Notes: a model not told the origin generated them from the letters alone. Positions 9,489 through 18,454 are shown, counted from the first letter of the stretch. The stretch is 64,000 nt of DNA from Thalassospira sp. TSL5-1 (GCF_001907695.1 NZ_KV880638.1:248882-312881), one strand, 5' to 3'. Numbers and translations are program-made.

Positions 9489-10172
9489 TTATGTCCTCTT
9501 GCGTGTGGGGTCGTCCTTGAGGCGGACGAAATTAACAACCCTTTTAACATAGCTGGTGGCCCGCACATGCGAAATAACCCGGTCAAGCTCGTCTTTGTTT
9601 TGGGCAATTCCCATCAGATATACGGTGCCGTCAACGGTTTCTATATTGTAGTTAATGGCATAAACGCGGCTGTCAAACATCAGCGCGGTTTTTATGCGGG
9701 TGCTGATCAAAAGATCGTTTGCCGTATCAATCAGGCCGACTTCCTTGCCGATCTGCAGTTTATTGATTACCCGTTTGACACCTTTGGTTTGCCAGGCAAT
9801 TTCAACCGCCTTCATTTCGACGGCATCGCTGGGCACCCGACCGGCAAGAAGAACCTCGCCTTCAACCACCTCGATGTCGATATCGACAAACATGTCTTTG
9901 TCGACTTCCAGATATTTGCGCCACAAATTGGCGGTAATGGCATTGTCATTGACCGAGTTTTTAAAGCCGCGTTCCTGCATTGCGGCCACCCCGGCCGTGG
10001 CTCCGGCCCCGACCACCAGTGACGTGCAGCCCGTACTTGCCAAGAGGCCCGCGACCAAAAGCAGGCCACCGCAAATACGCTGCAGCCTATTGTGCCTTAG
10101 TGGTATTTTGCCCGGATCATGATGGTTGCCCGGTTTTGAAATTGAAATCATGGATTTGCCTGCCCACCCCAT
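9489..10172 (-). CDS. Outer-membrane lipoprotein with two BON domains (DolP/YraP-like)
   Basis: A 227-residue precursor. A hydrophobic stretch ends in the lipobox LASTGC with Cys49, predicting signal peptidase II processing. Two BON repeats follow, about residues 75-145 (NLWRKYLEVDKDMFVDIDIEV) and 150-220 (ISTRIKTALMFDSRVYAINYNI). The family includes DolP, which supports outer-membrane integrity and BAM. The open frame starts at ATG 10172; the ATG at 10151 is an equally possible start and would still give a plausible signal peptide. In E. coli the corresponding gene is close to yraM, yraN and rsmI; here relatives of these lie 4-7 kb away. Confidence 0.88.
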   Translation of the reverse strand: MGWAGKSMISISKPGNHHDPGKIPLRHNRLQRICGGLLLVAGLLASTGCTSLVVGAGATAGVAAMQERGFKNSVNDNAITANLWRKYLEVDKDMFVDIDIEVVEGEVLLAGRVPSDAVEMKAVEIAWQTKGVKRVINKLQIGKEVGLIDTANDLLISTRIKTALMFDSRVYAINYNIETVDGTVYLMGIAQNKDELDRVISHVRATSYVKRVVNFVRLKDDPTRKRT

Positions 10173-10488
10173 TTACATCCGTTACTATGCGCGATGGATA
10201 TTAAAGAGTTTTAAAAATGGTGGCTGTTGCGAAACCATCATGCCAATTGGGGGCAACAGGGCGAAGTTTCGTCAGGATTCAGCGATGAAACAATAAAATG
10301 CGATCGTTGCCTGATCCTCCAACTGCTATTGCCAGCTTTGCATCGGGGCTTATTTTTCGGGTGGTATTTTAAATTTATGTGCTGGTTTACAGGGCCTGAT
10401 GCGTTCGTCACCGCTTTTTAGACAACGGGCCTGTTTTGTCAGATGAACGGCACATCGTTCTTTTTCACGACCCGAAAGGACCGGACCA
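10173..10488. other. Divergent promoter region of the BON lipoprotein and aldo/keto reductase genes
   Basis: No gene is visible in this 316-bp stretch. It must contain the promoters of both flanking genes; I could not assign -35/-10 elements with confidence. Confidence 0.5.
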
Positions 10489-11511
10489 ATGCAATATAAC
10501 AAACTTGGAAAAACAGGGCTTTTTGTCTCCGAACTGTGCCTTGGCACCATGACCTTTGGCGGCCACGGCGACATGTGGCAGAAAATCGGTGCCGTTGGGC
10601 AAAAGGATGCGGATGACCTGGTGAAAACCGCGCTGGATGCCGGGATCAATTTTATCGATACCGCCAATGTCTATTCCGAAGGTCTGTCAGAAGAAATCAC
10701 CGGTCAGGCCCTGAAAAACCTGGGTGTGCCCCGCGAGGACGTTGTTGTGGCGACAAAGGTTTTTGGCCGTATGGGCCGAAATGTCAATGCAACCGGGGCG
10801 TCGCGCTATCACATTATGGATCAGATCAAGGGCAGCCTGAAGCGGTTGCAGCTTGACCATATCGACCTATACCAAATTCACGGTTTTGATAGCGAAACCC
10901 CGATCGAGGAAACGCTGGATGCCCTTGATACGCTGGTGAAGCACGGGCATGTTAGGTATATCGGCGTTTCCAACTGGGCGGCCTGGCAGATCATGAAGGC
11001 GCTGGGCATTTCGGAACGGAAAAATCTGGCGCGGTTCGCCTCGCTTCAGGCCTATTACACATTGGCCGGACGGGACCTTGAGCGTGAAATTATCCCGCTT
11101 TTGAAATCCGAAAATGTGGGGCTGATGGTCTGGAGCCCGCTGGCAGGTGGTTTGTTAAGTGGTAAATATGACCGCAACAACGAAACCGATGGCGAAGGCC
11201 GCCGGGCAAATTTTGATTTTCCGCCCGTTAATCGTGACCGCGCCTATGATTGCATTGATGCGATGCGGGTCGTCGCCAAGGCCCATGATTGCAGTGTCGC
11301 CCAGATAGCCCTTGCCTGGCTTCTGCACCAGCAGGCTGTGACCAGCGTGATTGTCGGGGCAAAGCGCGTTGATCAGCTGGAAGATAATATCAAGGCAACC
11401 GGCATCAAGCTGACCGGCGCGGACCTGGAGGCGCTCGATCAGGTCAGTGCCCTACCGTCAGAATATCCAGGCTGGATGCTGGAACGTCAGGGCGCTTATC
11501 GCAAGGGTTGA
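10489..11511 (+). CDS. Aldo/keto reductase
   Basis: A 340-residue TIM-barrel oxidoreductase. The motif FIDTANVYSEGLSEE holds the catalytic Asp and Tyr, VVVATKVFGRMGRN the catalytic Lys, and DLYQIHGFDSETP the His. The C-terminal part has the NADPH-binding loop (SVIVGAKRVDQLEDN). It reduces aldehydes or ketones with NADPH; the physiological substrate is unknown. AAAGGA precedes the ATG. It is monocistronic, followed by its own terminator, and convergent with the AraC-type regulator. Confidence 0.9.
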   Translation: MQYNKLGKTGLFVSELCLGTMTFGGHGDMWQKIGAVGQKDADDLVKTALDAGINFIDTANVYSEGLSEEITGQALKNLGVPREDVVVATKVFGRMGRNVNATGASRYHIMDQIKGSLKRLQLDHIDLYQIHGFDSETPIEETLDALDTLVKHGHVRYIGVSNWAAWQIMKALGISERKNLARFASLQAYYTLAGRDLEREIIPLLKSENVGLMVWSPLAGGLLSGKYDRNNETDGEGRRANFDFPPVNRDRAYDCIDAMRVVAKAHDCSVAQIALAWLLHQQAVTSVIVGAKRVDQLEDNIKATGIKLTGADLEALDQVSALPSEYPGWMLERQGAYRKG

Positions 11512-11547
11512 TCAAATCCTGTGTTCGGCAAATTAACCTCATGGACG

Positions 11548-11580
11548 ACCGGCAGAGTACGCATCTGCCGGTTTTCTTTT
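11548..11580 (+). terminator. Rho-independent terminator after the aldo/keto reductase gene
   Basis: ACCGGCAGA (11548-11556) pairs with TCTGCCGGT (11564-11572) across a 7-nt loop, followed by TTTCTTTT. Confidence 0.88.
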
Positions 11581-11603
11581 GGCTGCCGCAGGGGAAAGGG
11601 GCG

Positions 11604-12491
11604 TTATTTACTGTCATGTCGTGTTAAAAGCTGCGGGCGGATCATGTCGGCCCAGCGGCCCGGCGTAATGCCAAAGGCCTGTTTGAAGTGGCGGTTGAGA
11701 TGGCTTTGATCGGCAAATCCGGTATCGGTTGCAATCCCGGCAAGCGGTTCGCCCTGTGCAATCAGGGTTTTGGCCTGTTGCAGGCGGCGCATCACCAAAA
11801 AGCGATGCGGGGTGGTGGCATAACAGGCCTTGAATTGCCGGATCAATGTATAGCGGTCCAGTCCGGTAACATCTTCCAGATCGGTGGAAGTGATGGTGTC
11901 GGCTGTGTTGGCTTCAAGAAAGTCGCGCGCCCGTGCAAGCCGGGGAAAGGCCAGTTTTTTGCTGCGGCGAATCGGTTGTTTGGCATGGCGGCACAGGCCC
12001 TCCGCCACGGAACAGACAAACTGGTCAATCAGCAATTCATCAATATCGCTGTCCAGATGGGCCAGCATTTCAAGCAATGTGGCAGAGAGGGCGGCGTCAG
12101 AAAAAACCGGCTGGGCAACAAAGGGCAGGCCGGGGGCATTTTCGCCCAGACCGCGCCATAACAGGGCCGGGTCGAGATAGAGCATGCGATAGCGCAAACC
12201 GGCCTCGGTCCCGGCGCCGCCATCATGGGTTTCATCAGGATGCAGGACGATGATGTTGCCAGGCTGGCTAAATTGTTTGGCACCCCGATAGGAAAATGTT
12301 TGCACCCCATGCAGGGTCACACCCAGCGCATAGGTATCGTGGCGATGGGGAGCAAACATGTCGCCGTAAAACTGGGCTTCGATCCGTTCAATGCCGGGCA
12401 GGGCCGGGGCGGTTAAAAATCGTTCCCGAACAGTCTGGTTGCACAAACGTTCAATACCGCCGGTATCGGGGGAGGTTAAAAGCGTGGTCAT
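11604..12491 (-). CDS. AraC family transcriptional regulator
   Basis: A 295-residue regulator. The N-terminal cupin-like sensor includes FAPHRHDTYALGVTLHG and NIIVLHPDETHDG. The C-terminal 100 residues form two helix-turn-helix motifs (STDLEDVTGLDRYTLIRQFK and GIATDTGFADQSHLNRHFK) ending in the AraC signature FGITPGRW. It is divergent from the DUF2000 gene with a very short shared control region, so that gene is its most likely target (inference). GGGGA precedes the ATG. The inducer is unknown. Confidence 0.92.
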   Translation of the reverse strand: MTTLLTSPDTGGIERLCNQTVRERFLTAPALPGIERIEAQFYGDMFAPHRHDTYALGVTLHGVQTFSYRGAKQFSQPGNIIVLHPDETHDGGAGTEAGLRYRMLYLDPALLWRGLGENAPGLPFVAQPVFSDAALSATLLEMLAHLDSDIDELLIDQFVCSVAEGLCRHAKQPIRRSKKLAFPRLARARDFLEANTADTITSTDLEDVTGLDRYTLIRQFKACYATTPHRFLVMRRLQQAKTLIAQGEPLAGIATDTGFADQSHLNRHFKQAFGITPGRWADMIRPQLLTRHDSK

Positions 12492-12530
12492 TCTTTTCCC
12501 CTTTCACCTTTCATGCGGAATATGACGTTC

Positions 12531-12938
12531 ATGTTTGATACCAAAGTTGCCATCGTCCTGCGCAATGACCTGCAAAGCTGGCAGGCCCTGAATGTGACCG
12601 CCTTTTTGATGAGCGGCATCATTGCGAAATTTCCCGAAATCATCGGCGAAGATTATGTGGACCGCAATGGCAATAAATACAATCCCATGTCAATGCAGCC
12701 CGCCATCGTGCTGGCTGCCGACCCGGCCACGATGGGTAAAATCCATAACCGGATTATCGAGCGCGAAGTACCTGCATCCGTTTATATCGAGGAAATGTTT
12801 GCCACTGGCCATGATGCCGCCAATCGCGCGGTTTTTGGCCAGTTCGCGCCTGATGACGCCAAGGTGGTGGGCATTGCTCTGCGGGCGGAAAAACGGGTGG
12901 CTGATAAAATCACCAAAGGGGCCAAAATGCACCCGTGA
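12531..12938 (+). CDS. DUF2000 family protein
   Basis: About 135 residues starting MFDTKVAIVLRNDLQSWQ, the typical start of DUF2000 proteins. ATGs at 12513 and 12522 are in frame, but add unconserved residues and leave almost no space after the divergent regulator, so 12531 is preferred. The family has a small alpha/beta fold resembling peptidyl-tRNA hydrolase II; its function is not known. The motif AFLMSGIIAKFPEIIGEDY is conserved in the family. The gene is divergent from an AraC regulator and convergent with the TetR gene. Confidence 0.75.
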   Translation: MFDTKVAIVLRNDLQSWQALNVTAFLMSGIIAKFPEIIGEDYVDRNGNKYNPMSMQPAIVLAADPATMGKIHNRIIEREVPASVYIEEMFATGHDAANRAVFGQFAPDDAKVVGIALRAEKRVADKITKGAKMHP

Positions 12939-12986
12939 TAGTTTGTCGTATTATCATATAAAATGCCGCTGCTCGTTTCTGACGGA

Positions 12987-13604
12987 TTATTGTTTGATAT
13001 AGGCGATGATCATTTTGACAAGCTGGTGTTTGATTTCCGGCTGGTTCAGGGTGCCGCGCCGGGCAGCATTATGGATGACACCATCAATGGCGTCCGAAAT
13101 GATTCGGGCGCCAAGCTGGGCTGAGACAGTATCTTTGGATGACTGGTAGCTGCAAACGGCCCGTTCATAATAGCCAAGATATTCCTGTTCAAAGGCGCTG
13201 TCGGGGTTTCGGAAAGTGTCGGAAAACGGGGCTTCGTCCAGCAATACCCGGTGCAGACCGGGATTGATGCTGTGAATGGCAATGATGTTGCTGACAAGTT
13301 CTTCAACAAAAACCGGCAGGGGTTTTGCGGTGGCCGTTACGTTTCTGAGCACACTAAGGCAGTCTGCCAGATGCCGCTCGCGGATCGCATCAATCAGCGA
13401 GAGCTTGTCGGGAAAATACTGATACAGCGACCCGATGCTGACACCGGCAACCTCTGCCACCCTGTTGGTGGTAAAGCCCGCCCATCCCTGATCGGCCAGA
13501 ATACGAGCAGCAGCGATGACAATCGTTTCCACCGTAGCCCGGGATCGCGCCTGGCGCGGCTGTTTGAGCATAGGGGTATCGGGTTTTTGAACGCGAGTAG
13601 ACAA
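12987..13604 (-). CDS. TetR family transcriptional regulator
   Basis: The N-terminal HTH is clear (RATVETIVIAAARILADQG, then TTNRVAEVAGVSIGSLYQYF), followed by an all-helical ligand domain. The frame stays open to 13652, but the best ribosome-binding site is GGGAG ahead of a TTG at 13604, giving 205 residues. An ATG at 13571 is a second possibility. The ligand is unknown. Its start faces that of the DinB gene 72 bp away, so it probably represses that gene and itself from the shared interval. Confidence 0.88.
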   Translation of the reverse strand: MSTRVQKPDTPMLKQPRQARSRATVETIVIAAARILADQGWAGFTTNRVAEVAGVSIGSLYQYFPDKLSLIDAIRERHLADCLSVLRNVTATAKPLPVFVEELVSNIIAIHSINPGLHRVLLDEAPFSDTFRNPDSAFEQEYLGYYERAVCSYQSSKDTVSAQLGARIISDAIDGVIHNAARRGTLNQPEIKHQLVKMIIAYIKQ

Positions 13605-13676
13605 GCCATGCTCCCTGTTTAAAATATAAACAGATTGCTCACATTTTATCATCAGTCAAGTTGGGAGACGTCAGGG

Positions 13677-14222
13677 ATGTGCGGTTTTTTGCATCGGCTT
13701 GTGCAATATCAGGCCTGGGCCAATGCGGCATTTTTTGATCAGATGGCAAAGGTGGATCGCGAAACATATGGTCTGACCTTTGGCGATGCCCTGCGCCTGA
13801 TGAGCCATTGTTATGTGGTGGCGGATATATTTTCCGCCCACCTTACAGGCCGGAAGCACGGTTACGAGACCGACATGATGACCAACATGCCGACATTGGA
13901 AGATTTGTGCGATAAAATGGCCCGGATTGATCAGTGGTATATGGATTATAGCCACGATCTGACACCGGATGCGGGGGCGGAGAAACTGGCCTTTCGTTTT
14001 ACCGATGGTGACCCGGGATATATGTCCCGCACGGAAATGATCATCCATGTCGTGCTGCATGGCGGGTACCATCGTGGCGAAATTGGACAGTTTTTAAAGC
14101 TGGCCTCGGTTATGCCGCCCTGGGATACTTTTGCGGTTTTTACCCATCAGGATGATCCACACCTCCGTGAACAGGGACGTGCCGTTGGCTTGAAAGAGGC
14201 CGTTATCCCATCCAGACATTGA
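13677..14222 (+). CDS. DinB family protein (putative metal-dependent enzyme)
   Basis: From ATG 13677, preceded by GGGAG at 9 bp, the protein is 181 residues and begins MCGFLHRLVQYQAWANAAFF. This is the first helix of the DinB/YfiT four-helix bundle. Histidines at RLMSHCYVVADIF and VVLHGGYHRGEIGQ occupy the positions that usually bind the metal. The family includes thiol-dependent S-transferases and hydrolases, but the reaction here is unknown. Its last 20 bp overlap the 3' end of yraN on the other strand. Confidence 0.85.
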   Translation: MCGFLHRLVQYQAWANAAFFDQMAKVDRETYGLTFGDALRLMSHCYVVADIFSAHLTGRKHGYETDMMTNMPTLEDLCDKMARIDQWYMDYSHDLTPDAGAEKLAFRFTDGDPGYMSRTEMIIHVVLHGGYHRGEIGQFLKLASVMPPWDTFAVFTHQDDPHLREQGRAVGLKEAVIPSRH

Positions 14223-14595
14223 TATGATGGTGAATGCGGCCTTTGGGGCTGACGGTCATGACGTCCATGCGCATATCGCCCGCATGCCCGGTGCGGGCGG
14301 CAAAGGCCTGCAGGCTTTGCGCTATGCGGCCCTGCTGGCGCGGGGAGATGGCAAACAGGGCATCGGTGCGGGTTTTGCGGTATTTAACCTCGATTGCGAC
14401 AAGCACATTTGCTTTGCGCGCCAGAATATCAATTTCGCCGCCCGGCCCGCGATAGCGCCGGGCGAGAATGCGATAGCCCTTTATTCTCAGCCAGAAACAA
14501 CACAGGCTTTCGGCAAACCGACCGGATCGCTCCGCCCGGACGCGGGGGGCCTGAGCGTGGTTCTGTGGGGCGGGGCGTTTGGGTGCCATGCCCAT
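14203..14595 (-). CDS. yraN: YraN family nuclease-like protein (UPF0102)
   Basis: A 130-residue protein with the restriction-endonuclease-like core of the YraN family: RYRGPGGEIDILARKANVLVAIEVKYR contains the E-[IV]-D and E-V-K metal-binding residues, followed by SPRQQGRIAQSLQAF. The cellular role is unsettled. It lies directly after rsmI on the same strand, an association common in bacteria. The start could also be the ATG six bases further in. The 3' end overlaps the convergent DinB gene by 20 bp. Confidence 0.9.
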   Translation of the reverse strand: MGMAPKRPAPQNHAQAPRVRAERSGRFAESLCCFWLRIKGYRILARRYRGPGGEIDILARKANVLVAIEVKYRKTRTDALFAISPRQQGRIAQSLQAFAARTGHAGDMRMDVMTVSPKGRIHHHINVWMG

Positions 14596-14600
14596 GATTG

Positions 14601-15614
14601 TTATTTATCCTGCCCCAGTTCCAGGGCGCGATTATAAAGGTCGCGTTTTTTAAGGCCGGTTTCGCGTGCCAGAATATCGGCGGCATCCTTGGTGCGGTGG
14701 TTTTGCAGAAGGTCGCGCAGGCGGTCGTCAATATCCTCGGCGGTGGGATCGTTGGACCCGGCCGGGGCCGGACCCACCACAATCACAACTTCGCCTTTGG
14801 GGGCACCGGCTTCGTCATAATGGGCGGCCAGATCGCCCAGGGTGCCGGGGCGGACTTCCTCGAACATTTTGGTCAGTTCGCGGGTGACGGCAGCGGGGCG
14901 GCTGGCCCCCAGGCAGTCGGCCATGTCGCGCAGCGATGCGGCAAGTCGTTTGGGGCTTTCAAGAAAAATCAGCGAGCCGGGAATGGGGGCAAAGCGGGTC
15001 AGTTCCTTTTGCCGTGCCATCGATTTGGGCGGCAGGAAACCGGCATAGAAAAAATGGTCGCTGGGCAGGCCTGATAAAATCAGCGCGACAATCGGGGAAC
15101 AAGCTCCGGGGGCTGTCGTTACGGTATAGCCTGTCGCCTGACAGTCGCGCACCAGTTTGTAACCCGGATCATTGATCAACGGGGTTCCGGCATCGGAGAT
15201 CAGGGCAATGGCCTGGCCTTTGCCCAGCCTGTCCATGATTTCCGGGCGCATTTTTTCGGCGTTATGTTCGTGATAGGCAATGCGTTTGGTCTTTATGCCA
15301 AAACGTGACAGAAGCTTGCCTGATGTGCGGGTGTCCTCGCACAAAATAATTTCGGCCCTTTTAAGGATATCGACCGCACGAAACGTAATATCGCCCAAAT
15401 TTCCGATTGGAGTAGCAACCAGATAGAGCCCGGCCGATAATGGCAGGGTTTTGTCATTCCCTGTTTGATCCGGTTTACTTGCCGGATCGCCCGCATTACC
15501 CTGCGAAGATATAACGCCATTGGGAGGTGAAGAGAGTGGGTTTTCCGAGACTTCATCCGTCTGCGACGAGGAACGGGAATTCGGCGTGGCGCCGGTTTGC
15601 GTGCCGGACGGCAT
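14601..15614 (-). CDS. rsmI: 16S rRNA (cytidine1402-2'-O)-methyltransferase RsmI
   Basis: The SAM-dependent tetrapyrrole-methylase-fold domain begins near residue 60 (GLYLVATPIGNLGDIT), followed by CEDTRTSGKLL, ISDAGTPLINDPG and GACSPIVALILSGLP. RsmI 2'-O-methylates C1402 in the ribosomal P site. The first 55-60 residues are Ser/Pro/Gln/Asn-rich and not part of the fold. They look real because AAAGGA stands before the ATG at 15614. This extension overlaps head to head with the start of the LppC gene, so each start region is antisense to the other for 79 bp. Confidence 0.93.
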   Translation of the reverse strand: MPSGTQTGATPNSRSSSQTDEVSENPLSSPPNGVISSQGNAGDPASKPDQTGNDKTLPLSAGLYLVATPIGNLGDITFRAVDILKRAEIILCEDTRTSGKLLSRFGIKTKRIAYHEHNAEKMRPEIMDRLGKGQAIALISDAGTPLINDPGYKLVRDCQATGYTVTTAPGACSPIVALILSGLPSDHFFYAGFLPPKSMARQKELTRFAPIPGSLIFLESPKRLAASLRDMADCLGASRPAAVTRELTKMFEEVRPGTLGDLAAHYDEAGAPKGEVVIVVGPAPAGSNDPTAEDIDDRLRDLLQNHRTKDAADILARETGLKKRDLYNRALELGQDK

Positions 15615-16957
15615 CTGTGTTGGTCCTTTCGCTGGGGCTGGGCGCGTGCAGTACCGACCTGACTAACACGGATTCAAATCGTGAGCTAGCGCCTGTTGTC
15701 ACCAATAATGGCCCGGATGCGGCCACACGGGCCCCCAACCAGGGCCTGATCGGTGAACCCAGCCCGTTTGATGGTATGCCCGGTGACGGGCAGGTGCTTT
15801 CGGGTATTTATAATGATGAAGCGGCCACCACCGATAAACGGGTAGCCCTGCTGTTGCCGCTATCTGGCCCGCACGGGGATTTGGGCCGGGCGATGCGCCA
15901 TGCCGCCGAACTGGCCCTGTTTGATGCCGCCGGTGATGATTTTGTTTTAATGCCGATTGATACCGAAGCCACCTATGAAGGCGGGCGTCTGGCAGCACAA
16001 AAAGCGATTAATGCCGGGGCCAAACTGATTTTGGGGCCGTTATTTTCAGACTCGGTCAATGGCGCTGGCGAAATTGCCAAACAGGCCAATGTGCCGGTTT
16101 TGTCCTTTTCCAACAATATCCGTGCCGCCGAGCCCGGTGTGTGGGTCAATGGCCTGTCGCCAGAAGACCAGATCAAACGGGCGGCAGCCTATGCAGTTAG
16201 CCAGGGCAAATACAATTTTGCCGCCCTGCTGCCGCAAAATGATTACGGTCGGCAGATTTCATCCTCGCTGGACCGGATTGTGACCGCAGCGGGTGGACGT
16301 CTGGGCCAGGTGGCGTTTTATCAGCCCGGCAGCGATTCGATGGAACAAACGGTGAAGGACTTTGCCGAATATAACCAGCGCCATGCTGCCCTGGTATCGC
16401 GCAAAGCCCAGTTACAGGCTGATGGCTCCAGCGCATCGCAGCGTGCCCTGCGGCGGCTGGCCGGGCTTGATACCCTGGGCGACCCGGATTTTAACGCCCT
16501 GATCCTGCCTGCAACAGGCGGGGAATTGCGCCAGGTTTCGGCCTTGCTGGCCTATTTCGATGTTGATTCGTCGTCGGTGCAATATATTGGCACCTTTGGC
16601 TGGAATGATCCGGGCCTGTTTAGCGAACCGGCATTGAATGGTGGTATTTTCGCCGCCCCGGAACCGGGCAACTGGCAGGCCTTTTCAACGCGCTATCGTA
16701 AAACATTTGGCGGCGAACCGCCGCGTATTGCCAGTCTGGCCTATGACAGCGCGGCCCTTGCCGCTGTGCTGGCAGGGACGGAACAGGGCATTACGATGGA
16801 TGGTTTGACCAACCCAACCGGGTTTTCCGGCATTGATGGTGTTTTCCGCCTGACTGCCGATGGCCGAACCCAGCGGGGTTATGCCGTGATGCAAATCTCG
16901 CGCAGTGGGGCCAAAATGGTCAGCCCGGCACCGGCCGCGTTTGATGCGGTGTTTTGA
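15536..16957 (+). CDS. LppC/LpoA-family lipoprotein (penicillin-binding protein activator)
   Basis: The best start is the GTG at 15536, eight bases after GGGAGG, giving 473 residues. The frame is open back to 15527 but that GTG touches the Shine-Dalgarno sequence. A signal peptide ends in the lipobox LGLGAC. The mature protein is a periplasmic-binding-protein type I fold (KRVALLLPLSGPHGDLGRAMRHAAELALFD; then GAKLILGPLFSDSV). In E. coli LpoA activates PBP1A from the outer membrane; the N-terminal TPR half of LpoA is missing here, as is usual outside gammaproteobacteria. It is divergent from rsmI-yraN. Confidence 0.88.
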   Translation: MGFPRLHPSATRNGNSAWRRFACRTASVLVLSLGLGACSTDLTNTDSNRELAPVVTNNGPDAATRAPNQGLIGEPSPFDGMPGDGQVLSGIYNDEAATTDKRVALLLPLSGPHGDLGRAMRHAAELALFDAAGDDFVLMPIDTEATYEGGRLAAQKAINAGAKLILGPLFSDSVNGAGEIAKQANVPVLSFSNNIRAAEPGVWVNGLSPEDQIKRAAAYAVSQGKYNFAALLPQNDYGRQISSSLDRIVTAAGGRLGQVAFYQPGSDSMEQTVKDFAEYNQRHAALVSRKAQLQADGSSASQRALRRLAGLDTLGDPDFNALILPATGGELRQVSALLAYFDVDSSSVQYIGTFGWNDPGLFSEPALNGGIFAAPEPGNWQAFSTRYRKTFGGEPPRIASLAYDSAALAAVLAGTEQGITMDGLTNPTGFSGIDGVFRLTADGRTQRGYAVMQISRSGAKMVSPAPAAFDAVF

Positions 16958-16992
16958 TGAGGCCGTGATCAACAGTTTGAATGTTTGACAGG

Positions 16993-17028
16993 CACCCGCC
17001 CGGTTATTCCGCGGCGGGTGTTTTGTCT
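16993..17028 (+). terminator. Terminator after the LppC gene, inside the nth 3' end
   Basis: CACCCGCC (16993-17000) pairs with GGCGGGTG (17013-17020), followed by TTTTGTCTTT. The hairpin overlaps the last codons of the convergent nth gene. Confidence 0.75.
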
Positions 17029-17657
17029 TTGAAATTGCAAAGATCGGCGACAATGCAGTCCGGGCAGCGCGGGGTGCGCGCTTTGCAGATATAACGGCCA
17101 TGCAGGATCATCCAGTGATGGGAATGCTGGATAAATTTGGCCGGTATTTTCTTTTGCAGGGCCTTTTCCACGGCAAGGGGTGTTTTGCCCTTGGCCATGC
17201 CGGTGCGGTTGCTAAGCCGGAAGATATGGGTATCAACCGCAATGGTTGGTTCGCCAAAGGCGATATTGCGCACAACATTTGCCGTTTTACGGCCCACACC
17301 GGGCAATTCTTCCAGTGCCTCCTGGTCATTGGGCACGACACCGTTATGTTTATCTACCAGTATTTGGGCTGCCGCCATGATGTTTTTGGCCTTGCCGCGA
17401 TAAAGGCCAATGGTGCGAACATGGCTGATCAGGGCGTCTTCACCAAGGTCGAGCATATCCTGCGGGGTGGCGACAATTTCAAACAGCTTTTTGGTCGCCT
17501 TGTTAACTCCGACATCGGTGGCCTGGGCTGACAGGGCGACGGCGACCAGCAAGGTGTAAACATTGGTGTAATCCAGCTCGCCTTTCGGTTCCGGGTCGGC
17601 ATCGGACAGGCGCTGGAAGAATTCTTCTATGGCGGCTTTGCTCATCGGGCGGGACAT
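17004..17657 (-). CDS. nth: Endonuclease III (DNA glycosylase/AP lyase)
   Basis: A 217-residue protein of family length. The helix-hairpin-helix motif is LPGVGRKTANVV with catalytic Lys124, and Asp142 follows in IAVDTHIFRLSNR. The C-terminal C-x6-C-x2-C-x5-C (CKARTPRCPDCIVADLC) binds a 4Fe-4S cluster. It removes oxidised pyrimidines and cleaves abasic sites in base excision repair. It is convergent with the LppC gene and shares a terminator region with it. Confidence 0.96.
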   Translation of the reverse strand: MSRPMSKAAIEEFFQRLSDADPEPKGELDYTNVYTLLVAVALSAQATDVGVNKATKKLFEIVATPQDMLDLGEDALISHVRTIGLYRGKAKNIMAAAQILVDKHNGVVPNDQEALEELPGVGRKTANVVRNIAFGEPTIAVDTHIFRLSNRTGMAKGKTPLAVEKALQKKIPAKFIQHSHHWMILHGRYICKARTPRCPDCIVADLCNFKDKTPAAE

Positions 17658-17959
17658 CGGGATCTCTGCTGTTTGATATGGGCGCGGGTTTGGGCCGGTA
17701 TTGTTTGATTGTTTATTGCGTATTTATAAGCCTGGAAAAAGCACAGGTCGATTTTTGTTTGTGATCAGGCTGGAGTGATTCCAAAATTCGCGGCATCATG
17801 GAGCCGTGACCCCGGTTGTTTTTCCTGTGCGTGGGAACATATTGCAACATGCGCCGCGTGATCACGCCCGATCCTGCCGCTTGCGATTTTGTCATTGTGC
17901 GACAGGGATGGTCCTTTGGGGCTTTTGGCGGGCGATGTTTGGCGCAGGACATTAAAACA

Positions 17960-18454
17960 ATGCCAAGACTGCCGCGAACCGAAAAACCGGTTTTCAAAAC
18001 CGACTTGCATCCGCAACGCTCGCTCACCCGGCGTGGTGCGCGCAGGCTTGTTTGGTGTATTGGCGGGGTGACATCGTCGCTGGGGTTGCTGTTCTGGTCG
18101 ATGGGGGCCTGGCCGATTGCGGGTTTCATGGGGCTGGATGTGGCGTTGCTGTCTTTTGCCTTTCATATGAATTTTGAGGCCGCGCGCTGTGGCGAAATGA
18201 TTGAATTGCGCCGCAGTGTGTTACGGCTGACCCGTATTTCGGTGCGCGGAGAGCGCGAGGAGTTTGATTTCCAGACCTACTGGTTACAGGTGATTTTGAT
18301 GCCGCGTGATGAAACGCGCCACAGGCTGATTTTACGCAGTCACGGGCGCGAGGTGGAGATTGCCCCGTTTTTGGGGGAAGACGCCAAACAGGAACTGGCG
18401 CAAACCCTGCGCGAGAAGCTTCTGATTTGCCGCAATGGCGTGTCATCGGTATAG
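17960..18454 (+). CDS. DUF2244 family membrane protein
   Basis: From ATG 17960 (AGGA nine bases upstream) the protein is 164 residues. The longer open frame from 17816 adds 48 residues without resemblance to the family. Residues about 5-20 carry the conserved DUF2244 start (TDLHPQRSLTRRG). Two hydrophobic helices follow (LVWCIGGVTSSLGLLFW and WPIAGFMGLDVALLSFAF), then a cytosolic C-terminal beta-rich domain. No function is established for the family. Confidence 0.8.
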   Translation: MPRLPRTEKPVFKTDLHPQRSLTRRGARRLVWCIGGVTSSLGLLFWSMGAWPIAGFMGLDVALLSFAFHMNFEAARCGEMIELRRSVLRLTRISVRGEREEFDFQTYWLQVILMPRDETRHRLILRSHGREVEIAPFLGEDAKQELAQTLREKLLICRNGVSSV

